NCBI GenBank assembly: GCA_027036655.1
Contig: JALWEC010000381.1
Span: 1-8,331, forward strand
From: Melioribacteraceae bacterium
GTDB lineage: Bacteria; Bacteroidota; Ignavibacteria; Ignavibacteriales; Melioribacteraceae
Direction of reading: 5' to 3'
DNA length: 8,331 nt
Below the pieces are notes generated by a model. It had not been told where the DNA came from and made no database searches. It worked only from the letters and a program-made list of their open reading frames with translations. Shown one piece after another: positions 1 through 6,123 of the stretch (positions are counted from its first letter, which is position 1; the number at the start of each line of letters is the position of its first letter). A program made the translations under genes and the position numbers.

Positions 1-66
1 AGTTCCAATTATCAATTCTATTACGTCTTTCGTTTCGCATCTGACAACGGAAAATTCTTTATCCAT
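1..66 (-). CDS. Partial unidentified protein, N-terminus only
   Basis: On the minus strand an ATG at 66-64 opens a frame that stays open for 22 codons to the left edge. The peptide begins MDKEFSVVRCETKD and continues VIELIIGT. A purine-rich GGGGGCGGA stretch lies just upstream (positions 71-79 on the plus strand) at a spacing suitable for a ribosome binding site. The other nearby minus-strand ATG (71-69) hits a stop after 16 codons, so the start at 66 is preferred. The fragment has no signal peptide and looks cytoplasmic and soluble. It is too short to assign a family. The mobile element at 93-305 sits directly in its 5' region, so its original promoter may have been displaced. That this is a real gene is inferred only from the open frame and the candidate ribosome binding site. 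Confidence 0.4.
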   Translation of the reverse strand, partial: MDKEFSVVRCETKDVIELIIGT

Positions 67-82
67 ATCATTCCGCCCCCAA

Positions 83-93
83 CGAAAAACAGC
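83..93. repeat. Left copy of direct repeat (target-site duplication)
   Basis: CGAAAAACAGC occurs here and again, perfectly, at 306-316. The two copies exactly bracket the inverted-repeat element at 93-305. If the terminal C is counted as part of the element, the duplication is 10 bp; otherwise it is 11 bp. A perfect 11-mer at exactly the two element boundaries is very unlikely by chance. Confidence 0.75.
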
Positions 94-124
94 AATGTTG
101 TCAACTTAAGATTTTTTTATAATT

Positions 125-148
125 AACTCATTGCTTCAGCAATGGGTT
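125..148. repeat. Hairpin inside the MITE, 11-bp stem
   Basis: The arms AACTCATTGCT (125-135) and AGCAATGGGTT (138-148) pair over 11 positions, including one T-G wobble, around a TC loop. The outer bases (AACYCA / TGGGTT) resemble those of the second hairpin at 248-269, while the inner bases differ. That pattern is seen in REP-type palindromes that keep their ends and vary their core. Confidence 0.65.
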
Positions 149-247
149 AGGACGCAAAAGGAATGATGTTCAACCGGTTTACCAGTTTCATTAATTCTAC
201 GGCACATAAACCGGTGAACCGGTTACGCCAATTATGGTTTTCCTTTT

Positions 248-269
248 ACCCACTGATGAATCAGTGGGT
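248..269. repeat. Second hairpin inside the MITE, perfect 10-bp stem
   Basis: ACCCACTGAT (248-257) and ATCAGTGGGT (260-269) are perfect reverse complements around a GA loop. The stem base ACCCA/TGGGT is shared with the hairpin at 125-148. The two hairpins sit near opposite ends of the element. Confidence 0.7.
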
Positions 270-305
270 TAATCAGATTGACTATTTTCTTAAGTTGACG
301 CATTG

Positions 306-316
306 CGAAAAACAGC
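306..316. repeat. Right copy of direct repeat (target-site duplication)
   Basis: This is an exact copy of CGAAAAACAGC at 83-93, immediately outside the right inverted repeat that ends at 305. Confidence 0.75.
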
Positions 317-387
317 CGGGGCAAGCATGGCGAATAACAAATCCGTGTCATCCGTGTTCTATTAGAAACATTTGCCAAACCTAAATT

Positions 388-522
388 TGTCATATTGAGT
401 TCGCCACAGCGAAGGTGAAAGCCGTCCGAAATATCTCTAAATTCGGTATAATTACCGGTTTTGAGATTCTTTCCGCCAATCCGCCTTGGCGGAGGATTCG
501 CTTCGCTCCATTCAGGATGACA
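388..522. repeat. Imperfect inverted-repeat intergenic element
   Basis: The left part reads TGTCATATTGA (388-398) followed by AGCGAAG (408-414). The right part carries CTTCGCT (501-507) and TCAGGATGACA (512-522), which is the same pair of blocks in inverse orientation with a few mismatches. A perfect TCCGCC-TT-GGCGGA hairpin lies inside at 480-493. TGTCAT-CCTGA...GCGAAG sequences are, from general knowledge, widely scattered intergenic repeats in many bacterial genomes. The open frames across it (plus 415-621, minus 232-540) are side effects of the repeat and look non-coding. Copy number cannot be judged from one window. Confidence 0.5.
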
Positions 523-670
523 TATCACGGGGATAAGCAAAACCTTATATTAATCTTTCTTATCTTACACTCCCTATTAAACTTGTTCCGTTTCATTCAA
601 TTCTTTTTTTTATTTTTATAAATAAAGAATCAGAATCTGTTTTTTAATTTTTTGCGAGAAAAACTTTCTG
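523..670. other. AT-rich leader upstream of the permease operon
   Basis: The sequence is pyrimidine- and AT-rich with several T-tracts (601-650) and no credible ORF on either strand. The promoter of the permease operon should lie here. A TATAAA at 617-622 could act as a -10, but no convincing -35 sits at the right distance. There is no clear Shine-Dalgarno site before the TTG at 671; only GAGA at 656-659 is purine-rich. Confidence 0.4.
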
Positions 671-1945
671 TTGAAAAAAACAATTACAAATAAAATCGAT
701 TACGGCTGGAGCTGGGTTCCTTCGCTCTACTTTATTGAAGGACTTCCTTATATTTTCGTAATGTCCGTTTCGGTAATCTTCCTTAAAAGAATGAATCTCG
801 GAAACGGCGAAATAGCGCTTTACACAAGCTGGCTCTATCTCCCTTGGATTATTAAACCTTTCTGGAGCCCGGTTGTTGATTTACTCGGGCAAAAACGGAA
901 CTGGATTTTGTTCATGCAATTTACGATTGGAGTTTTGTTTGCGGGAATTGCCCTTACTTTGCCTTTTCATAACTGGCTGAACTTTACGCTCCTTTTTTTC
1001 TGGCTGATTGCCTTTTCTTCCGCCACGCACGATATTGCCGCCGACGGCTTTTATATGCTCGCGCAATCGCCCCACTCGCAGGCAAAGTTTATCGGCATAC
1101 GAAGCACTTTTTACAGAATCGCAATGATAACCGGACAAGGATTATTCGTAATAATCGCGGGGAAATTGGAAGAGAATTTCGGCAACGTAAAACAGGCATG
1201 GGAAATTACATTCGGATTGACGGCGTTTATTTTTATTATATTTTCTCTCTATCATAAATTTTTTCTACCGAGAAATGAAACGTCTCAAAAATCGAACGAT
1301 AAAGAAAACTTCATAAAATCTTTCATTACCGTTTTTGTGGATTTTTTCAGGAAAGAACAAATCGGGATAATAATTTTATTCCTTCTCCTCTATCGCTTAT
1401 CGGAAGCTCAGCTTGTTAAACTTGCCGCCCCTTTCTTCCTCGATTCACCCGCGTCGGGCGGACTCGGATTAACGACGGCGCAAATCGGTTTAATTTACGG
1501 AACAATCGGCGTTCTGTTTCTCGTACTCGGCGGAATTCTCGGTGGATTTGCAATCGCCCGCAGCGGATTAAAATTCTGGCTTCTTCCAATGGTGATTGCA
1601 ATCAATATCCCCAATGCGGTTTACTGGCTTTTCGCTTTGTTTACTCCTGTTTCTCTTCCCCTTGTAGCTCTTGGCGTTGCGTTCGAGCAGTTCGGATACG
1701 GCTTCGGTTTTGCCGCTTATCTTTTTTACGCGATGATGATTTCCGAAGGAAAATACAAAACGGCGCACTACGCAATCGCCACCGGCTTTATGGCTCTCGG
1801 GATGATGCTGCCCGGAATGGTTAGCGGATATATGCAGGAAGCTCTCGGCTACTCTCATTTTTTTCTTTGGGTTCTGCTCTCCTCCGTCCCGATGTTTTTT
1901 TTAATTAAGTATGTTAAAATCAATCCCGACTACGGGAAAAAATAA
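671..1945 (+). CDS. AmpG-like MFS permease (muropeptide uptake)
   Basis: This is a 424-residue inner-membrane transporter with about twelve hydrophobic segments, roughly at residues 16-38, 48-70, 77-97, 99-117, 143-163, 177-197 and six more after a basic loop near 200-228. It matches the AmpG branch of the MFS through the helix 1-3 region (IEGLPYIF at 22-29, then LPWIIKPFWSPVVDLLGQKR at 57-76) and the THDIAADGFY motif at 119-128. AmpG proteins import peptidoglycan fragments for recycling. This one resembles the Bacteroidota type, whose substrate is not certain. The TTG start at 671 is chosen because the next in-frame ATG (codon 31, at 761) would remove most of the first helix and a stop lies at 623-625. 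The gene stops 11 nt before the muropeptide hydrolase gene, so the two are almost certainly co-transcribed. The MFS call is firm; the muropeptide substrate is inferred from family motifs and the neighbour. Confidence 0.87.
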   Translation: MKKTITNKIDYGWSWVPSLYFIEGLPYIFVMSVSVIFLKRMNLGNGEIALYTSWLYLPWIIKPFWSPVVDLLGQKRNWILFMQFTIGVLFAGIALTLPFHNWLNFTLLFFWLIAFSSATHDIAADGFYMLAQSPHSQAKFIGIRSTFYRIAMITGQGLFVIIAGKLEENFGNVKQAWEITFGLTAFIFIIFSLYHKFFLPRNETSQKSNDKENFIKSFITVFVDFFRKEQIGIIILFLLLYRLSEAQLVKLAAPFFLDSPASGGLGLTTAQIGLIYGTIGVLFLVLGGILGGFAIARSGLKFWLLPMVIAINIPNAVYWLFALFTPVSLPLVALGVAFEQFGYGFGFAAYLFYAMMISEGKYKTAHYAIATGFMALGMMLPGMVSGYMQEALGYSHFFLWVLLSSVPMFFLIKYVKINPDYGKK

Positions 1946-1956
1946 TCGAGCATCCG

Positions 1957-4830
1957 ATGAAAAAATTAACCTTTGCAATTTTCTTTCTTCTCCTCTTTAC
2001 AGTTGAGCTTTTTGCTCAAAAAAAAGATTCCGGTTTTTTCACTCTTTCATATAAAGATTCCCTTAAGCTCGATTTAATTCTCGATAAAATGACTCTGCGT
2101 GAAAAATGCGCGCAGGTTGTTTTCCCGAACGGCTACGCTTATTTTGCATCCGACAGCTCCGCTGAAATTAAACGATTAAAACAATTTGTTGAGAAGGAGA
2201 AAGTCGGCGGAATACTTTTCCTTCAGGGCGATGTAGATTCCCTGCCCGTCGTTGTAAATAAGCTGCAGAAGCTTAGCGAAATACCTCTTCTTATTTCAGC
2301 CGATTTTGAAAACGGCGTCGGGGCGCGAATGGAAAACGGCGTTGAGTTCCCTCCCCCAATGGCGATAGCGGCAACGCGGGATACAGCGCTTTCGTACGAG
2401 ACCGGTTTCATTACGGGAATTGAAAGTCGCGCTCTCGGTGTTCGGCAAAACTATGCCCCTGTTCTTGATGTAAATAATAATTATCTTAATCCGATTATTA
2501 ATTACCGCTCCTTTTCAGACAAACCCGAAGTAGTGGTAAAGTTCGGGGAAGCATATATTGACGGATTGCAAAAAAGCGGCGTGATTGCAACGGCTAAACA
2601 TTTTCCGGGACATGGCGCAACCGAAACCGATTCCCACAACGAGCTTCCTGTAATTAACAAAAGCAAAAAAGAACTCTTAAACTTCGAGCTGATTCCTTTT
2701 GAAAAAGCGATTCAAACCGGGACCGCTTCAATAATGGTTGCGCATTTAAGTATTCCTTCGCTTGATGAAAAATATCCGGCAACGCTTTCCCATAATGTTA
2801 TCAGCGGTTTGCTGAAAGATAAATTGAAGTTTTCCGGCTTGGTCGTCTCCGATGCAATGAACATGCACGCAATCACAAGCGCTTACTCAAATGAAGAAGC
2901 TGTTCGGCTTGCTTTCAATGCGGGCAACGATGTCATTCTTTTTCCTCCCGATGTAAAAACCGCTGTTGACGCGCTCTATGACGGCGTTCTGCTCAATAAA
3001 ATCAGTATGAAGAGACTTCTTACTTCGGTAAAAAAAATTATCGCGCTTAAAATAAAACTCGGTCTTTTTAATGACGACACGTTAAACATAAAACAAACGG
3101 AACAAATTCTCTCGGATAAATCGCACAAAAGATTAGCGAGAACAATCGCTGAAAAATCCATCACACTACTGAAAAATAAGGGGAACATCCTTCCCCTTAA
3201 ATCGAATCGTTTTAAAAAGATTTCCGTTATCGCTTTTCGTGAAACCGACCGCAAAGATTTGTTAGAAAAAGAGCTTCCTTTTTTCAAGTTTATTCAATCA
3301 CGTCTTCCGGACGCAGATTACATTACTCTAAATAAACTAAGCGAACCGAAAGATTTTCGGAAAGCGCTTACCGCCGCGAAAAAATCGGATTTGGTAATCT
3401 TTCCCGTTTTCATCGGAGTGCAATCCTTTTCGGGAGAGATTACTCTTTCCAAACCGATGAAGAAATTAATTAGGAAAATCAATTTGCTTAAAACAAGTAC
3501 GATAGTTCTCGGAATGGGAAATCCTTATATAATTTCAGATTTGCCCAATACCGATGTTTACCTAACTTCCTACGGTTTGGCGAACGCTTCCCAAGCGGCG
3601 ATTGTGCAGGCTCTTTTCGGCGAGAACGATATTTCGGGGAAACTCCCCGTAACTATTCCGAATACAATTTACTCTTTCGGCTTTGGAGAAAAGTATTCCC
3701 GCGACAGACTAATCTTCCCTTTTATGAATGAAGATTCACTTTACAATTTTTCATCTCTCGATTCATTGATGCGCTCCGCAATCTCCGACTCGGTTTTCCC
3801 GGGAGCGCAATTGGTTATTGGCAAAGACGGAAAAGTAATTTACGACAAAACATTCGGAAGATTCAGATATGATTTGAATTCCGATTCGGTAAAAAAGACA
3901 ACTCTTTACGACTTGGCATCGTTAACAAAAGTTGTCGCGACGACGAGCGCGGCGATGTTGCTGTTTGACAAGGGGAAACTTAATCTTGACGATAAAGTCG
4001 TTAAATTCCTTCCGCAGTTCGATAACAACGGGAAAGGGGAAATTACAATAAAAAATCTTCTGCTTCACAATTCAGGTTTGCCTGCGGGAAGGCGTTTCTA
4101 TCTTAAAAGTAAAACGCGCAAAGAAGTTCTGAATCGAATTATGAAGATGAAGCTTCTTTCCAAACCGGGAGAAAAATACAGATACAGCGACATCGGAATG
4201 ATAGCGCTTCAGCAGGTAATTGAAAAGATTACCGGAACTTCCCTCGATAAATTTAACTCCGAGAATCTTTTCTCAAAAATCGGGATGAACCGCACGATGT
4301 TTAATCCGCCGGATTCGTTAAAATATGAATGCGCGCCGACCGAAACAGACACTTACTGGCGAATGAAAACCGTTCAGGGCGAAGTTCACGATGAAACGGC
4401 TTCATTATTGAACGGAGTTTCAGGAAACGCGGGTTTGTTTTCCACAGCCGAAGATTTGGGAAAGTTTGCGCAACTCCTACTCGACAACGGCAGATACGAA
4501 GGACTACAAATATTTAAGCCGGAAACTGTAAAACTTTTCACAGCCAAACACTCCGAAAGCGGAAGGGCTTACGGATGGGATACAAAATCACCGAAGGGCT
4601 ACACTTCCGCGGGAAAACTTTTCTCCCTTAATTCTTTCGGGCACACAGGTTTTACGGGAACTTCCATTTGGGTTGATAAGGAGAGAAAACTATTCGTAAT
4701 TTTGCTCAGCAACAGAGTTTACCCGACAAGAAAAAACAGGAAGCACATCAAGTTCCGCCCGGTTCTTCACGACGAAGTGATTAAAGCGACCGACGACTTT
4801 TTTAATCTTCCCGGGAAATCAAAGCCATAA
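1957..4830 (+). CDS. Exported NagZ-type GH3 glucosaminidase fused to AmiE-like serine hydrolase
   Basis: This is a 957-residue exported bifunctional enzyme for peptidoglycan turnover. Residues 1-20 form a signal peptide ending ELFA|Q with no lipobox Cys, so it should be periplasmic. Residues 35-370 are the GH3 barrel: DFENG at 116-120, NYAPVLDV at 165-172, RSFSD at 184-188. The NagZ signature KHFPGHG at 214-220 is followed by D225-S-H227, the His/Asp acid-base dyad unique to NagZ-type GH3 enzymes. The nucleophile is D299 in SDAMNM. Residues 395-580 are the C-terminal alpha/beta domain (SGKLPVTIP). Residues 600-945 form a beta-lactamase-fold serine hydrolase with S655-L-T-K658, Y743-S-D745 and H896-T-G898 within GHTGFTGTSIW. 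In Bacillus the equivalent proteins, NagZ (YbbD) and AmiE (YbbE), are separate; AmiE cleaves the MurNAc-L-Ala amide. The likely reactions are therefore release of GlcNAc from muropeptides and then release of the peptide. The start is 11 nt after the permease stop, without a clear Shine-Dalgarno site, suggesting translational coupling. The GH3 activity is well supported; the amidase specificity is by analogy. Confidence 0.93.
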   Translation: MKKLTFAIFFLLLFTVELFAQKKDSGFFTLSYKDSLKLDLILDKMTLREKCAQVVFPNGYAYFASDSSAEIKRLKQFVEKEKVGGILFLQGDVDSLPVVVNKLQKLSEIPLLISADFENGVGARMENGVEFPPPMAIAATRDTALSYETGFITGIESRALGVRQNYAPVLDVNNNYLNPIINYRSFSDKPEVVVKFGEAYIDGLQKSGVIATAKHFPGHGATETDSHNELPVINKSKKELLNFELIPFEKAIQTGTASIMVAHLSIPSLDEKYPATLSHNVISGLLKDKLKFSGLVVSDAMNMHAITSAYSNEEAVRLAFNAGNDVILFPPDVKTAVDALYDGVLLNKISMKRLLTSVKKIIALKIKLGLFNDDTLNIKQTEQILSDKSHKRLARTIAEKSITLLKNKGNILPLKSNRFKKISVIAFRETDRKDLLEKELPFFKFIQSRLPDADYITLNKLSEPKDFRKALTAAKKSDLVIFPVFIGVQSFSGEITLSKPMKKLIRKINLLKTSTIVLGMGNPYIISDLPNTDVYLTSYGLANASQAAIVQALFGENDISGKLPVTIPNTIYSFGFGEKYSRDRLIFPFMNEDSLYNFSSLDSLMRSAISDSVFPGAQLVIGKDGKVIYDKTFGRFRYDLNSDSVKKTTLYDLASLTKVVATTSAAMLLFDKGKLNLDDKVVKFLPQFDNNGKGEITIKNLLLHNSGLPAGRRFYLKSKTRKEVLNRIMKMKLLSKPGEKYRYSDIGMIALQQVIEKITGTSLDKFNSENLFSKIGMNRTMFNPPDSLKYECAPTETDTYWRMKTVQGEVHDETASLLNGVSGNAGLFSTAEDLGKFAQLLLDNGRYEGLQIFKPETVKLFTAKHSESGRAYGWDTKSPKGYTSAGKLFSLNSFGHTGFTGTSIWVDKERKLFVILLSNRVYPTRKNRKHIKFRPVLHDEVIKATDDFFNLPGKSKP

Positions 4831-5165
4831 TGCGCAAGGCAAAAAATCGCTTGATTAAAAAGTGAATATTCTCTAATTTGTTTCACAATGATGAGGTTTT
4901 AATGGGCATCGCATTAATATCAAAAGAAAACTTAGAGACTTAAAAGATTGATATGGCGGTTCTGTTCATCAGCGTGGTATCAAGGTTATTTGAGAAGATT
5001 CAGCGAAAAAGTTAGTTTTGAATATAAATGTATTTATGCTGATGATGATGAATTATACCAAAGATATTGCAACAATAATGACACTACTACTTGGTACTTA
5101 AATAGAATTATTCATATAGGATAATACAGAGAAAATATTCCAATTATAAATTAGGAGATTCTATA
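4831..5165. other. AT-rich intergenic stretch with possible gene remnant
   Basis: No rho-independent terminator is visible after the hydrolase gene. Base composition falls sharply: about 27-30% G+C in the lines 4981-5100, against about 45-50% in parts of the upstream genes. A 58-residue open frame (4948-5124) is the only coding candidate. A weak promoter for the barrel gene could be TTGGTA (5091-5096) with TATAGG (5115-5120), 18 nt apart, each matching four of six consensus bases. AGGAGA at 5153-5158 is the ribosome binding site for the next gene. Confidence 0.4.
4948..5124 (+). CDS. Short unrecognised ORF or gene remnant
   Basis: A TTG at 4948 opens 58 codons ending at TAA 5122-5124. The peptide includes WYQGYLRRFSEKVSFEYK and later DDDELYQRY and TWYLNRIIHIG. 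It is rich in Tyr, Arg and Asn, with no signal peptide or membrane segment. The upstream in-frame stop is at 4933-4935, so no longer version exists in this frame. No ATG start and no good ribosome binding site are present, which fits the 3' end of a decayed gene at least as well as an intact small protein. An overlapping ATG frame (4953 onward) yields only 20 residues. It shares the low G+C of the barrel gene that follows 41 nt later. I do not recognise a family. Confidence 0.25.
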   Translation: MIWRFCSSAWYQGYLRRFSEKVSFEYKCIYADDDELYQRYCNNNDTTTWYLNRIIHIG

Positions 5166-5780
5166 ATGTACGATAGAAAAAAAGAAGTTTTACTATATTT
5201 TGTACTTATAACCTCTTTGTTGAACTGGGATGCTCTTTTTGCACAAGATTCATCTTTGGGTATTTGTTTTAAAACAAATTTACATAGTAATTACTTAAAA
5301 AGTACTTTTTCAGGTGCAAAAATTTTATACAATCACAAATTCATAAATAATTTTGATTTTAGAGGGGATATTTCTTTTGATTTATATTTTTTAAAACCTT
5401 CCAAATTCAGACAACTTACACAATGGCAAATGGCATCTATTTTTGTGAGTTCTTACTATAATTATGAATTACTGAATCATAATTTTTATAGTGGATTAGG
5501 TGTTGGTTATTTTTATGACAACGCAGGTGGTTCATCTCATCCGCAATATTATGATGAAACACATGAAGTATTAGGAGAAAAGTTGGAAATATCAATAGGT
5601 TATAATATTATTTTCGGGACAAAGTTTTTGAGGAATTTCTTTTTTGAATTAGAGTATTTATTTATTCCAACAACTTTTGAAAAAGATTTATTAGAAATTA
5701 AATCCCCATATACTGAAAAACATATTATTGAATATTTTGTAGTCCAGTCCATTCATCTGAATATTGGCTATATATTCTAA
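5166..5780 (+). CDS. Predicted small outer-membrane beta-barrel protein
   Basis: This 204-residue protein has a signal peptide (residues 1-26: KK near the start, hydrophobic core LLYFVLITSLL, cleavage at LFA|Q). The mature part alternates hydrophobic and polar residues in strands rich in Tyr and Phe, for example FRGDISFDLYF, NFYSGLGVGYFYD, LEISIGYNIIFG and FFFELEYLFI. It ends in IHLNIGYIF, with the terminal Phe that marks outer-membrane beta-barrels for insertion. The length fits an eight-stranded barrel. I cannot name a subfamily or ligand. The start is well set: AGGAGA at 5153-5158 lies about 8 nt before the ATG. The gene is far poorer in G+C (about 18-38% in lines I counted) than the permease and hydrolase genes and uses AT-rich codons heavily, which suggests recent acquisition or a lineage-specific gene. 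It is followed by a strong terminator at 5806-5834 and is probably monocistronic. Confidence 0.75.
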   Translation: MYDRKKEVLLYFVLITSLLNWDALFAQDSSLGICFKTNLHSNYLKSTFSGAKILYNHKFINNFDFRGDISFDLYFLKPSKFRQLTQWQMASIFVSSYYNYELLNHNFYSGLGVGYFYDNAGGSSHPQYYDETHEVLGEKLEISIGYNIIFGTKFLRNFFFELEYLFIPTTFEKDLLEIKSPYTEKHIIEYFVVQSIHLNIGYIF

Positions 5781-5805
5781 ATAAAAACATAACCCGCTTT
5801 TCCAC

Positions 5806-5834
5806 CCGACCGCCTTTGGCGGTGCGGTTTTTTT
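5806..5834 (+). terminator. Rho-independent terminator after the beta-barrel gene
   Basis: ACCGCC (5809-5814) pairs perfectly with GGCGGT (5818-5823) around a TTT loop. The stem extends through CCG (5806-5808) with CGG (5825-5827) past one bulged G. Seven T residues follow (5828-5834). It lies 25 nt after the barrel stop codon and has no T-tract in the opposite orientation. Confidence 0.85.
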
Positions 5835-6123
5835 GACATTTTAGAATAAGCGAATAACAACGCCGTAAATCAGCAACAGCAAGCAAATTAAAATTTTAAA
5901 TTTATTTACCTATCTACCCGAAGGGAAAAATTTATTCGTAAATATCGCAAAGCATTGCACAATAGTCGAAGTAAAACTTTAGTATTCCTCTTCCATGTCC
6001 ACCGTAGCGGACAATGACAATTCTATCTCCGGCAAAGAATTTCAATAGTAAATTTTAAGCAATTTAGTTAAATTAAGATATATGAATTCTTTTTAAAAAT
6101 ATAATATTTACGGAGCGTTACAA
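5835..6123. other. Intergenic region before the DHS-like gene
   Basis: This stretch of about 290 nt has no gene I can support firmly; a 37-codon minus-strand frame (5932-6045) is listed separately. It contains small inverted repeats, CCC-GAA-GGG (5917-5925) and TGTCC/GGACA (5996-6000 and 6009-6013). A TATAAT at 6100-6105 could be a -10, though no good -35 is seen. CGGAG at 6111-6115 is the ribosome binding site of the following gene. Confidence 0.4.
5932..6045 (-). other. Cryptic 37-codon ORF in intergenic DNA, possibly repeat-borne
   Basis: Read on the minus strand from a TTG at 6045-6043 to a TAA at 5934-5932, the peptide is LKFFAGDRIVIVRYGGHGRG followed by ILKFYFDYCAMLCDIYE. An in-frame stop lies four codons further upstream. 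There is no ATG and no ribosome binding site. The nucleotide core around GTCCGCTACGGTGGAC looks like an interspersed genomic repeat, so the frame may be a by-product of it. The orderly composition (a hydrophobic strand, Gly-rich turn, aromatic segment) is the reason to keep it on record. No function can be assigned. Confidence 0.2.

Larger units (their letters stand above)
93..305. mobile_element. MITE-like non-autonomous transposable element, 213 bp
   Basis: The left end reads CAATGTTGTCAACTTAAGA (93-111). The right end, read on the minus strand from 305, is CAATGCGTCAACTTAAGA. The two match over 17 of 19 positions, with one indel and one substitution. Direct repeats of 10-11 bp flank both ends. 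The interior has no convincing gene: the only plus-strand ORF (163-384) runs out through the right end and resembles nothing I know. The interior holds two hairpins (125-148 and 248-269) and three ACCGGT hexamers (173-178, 210-215, 218-223) arranged as an imperfect palindrome around about 195. Terminal inverted repeats, target duplication, small size and lack of a transposase define a MITE. IS4-family elements such as IS231 make duplications of about 10-12 bp, so an IS4-like transposase elsewhere in the genome is a reasonable source; that part is inference. Confidence 0.72.

Noticed and set aside
163..540. Open frames on both strands (plus 163-384, minus 232-540) across the repeat region
   Set aside because: They run through hairpins, inverted repeats and an element boundary, have no family resemblance or convincing ribosome binding site, and have compositions set by the repeats.
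415..621. Plus-strand 68-codon frame
   Set aside because: It crosses the inverted-repeat unit and ends in a T-tract that translates to a run of Phe/Leu; no coding signal.
631..646. CAGAATCTG followed by six T residues as a terminator
   Set aside because: The stem is only four base pairs and lies just upstream of the permease start.
881..1858. Minus-strand frames opposite the permease gene
   Set aside because: Antisense shadows of a firmly identified membrane protein gene.
2223..3287. Minus-strand frames opposite the GH3 domain (2223-2411, 2976-3287)
   Set aside because: Shadows of a gene whose catalytic motifs are fully in the plus frame.
3750..4790. Serine hydrolase domain as an antibiotic-resistance beta-lactamase
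   Set aside because: The SxxK and YxN-like motifs are shared by the whole fold; fusion to NagZ and the GHTGFTGTSIW block point to muropeptide processing instead.
330..5858. GCGAATAACAA found at both 330-340 and 5848-5858
   Set aside because: Several chance 11-mer matches are expected in a window of this size, and the surrounding bases do not match.
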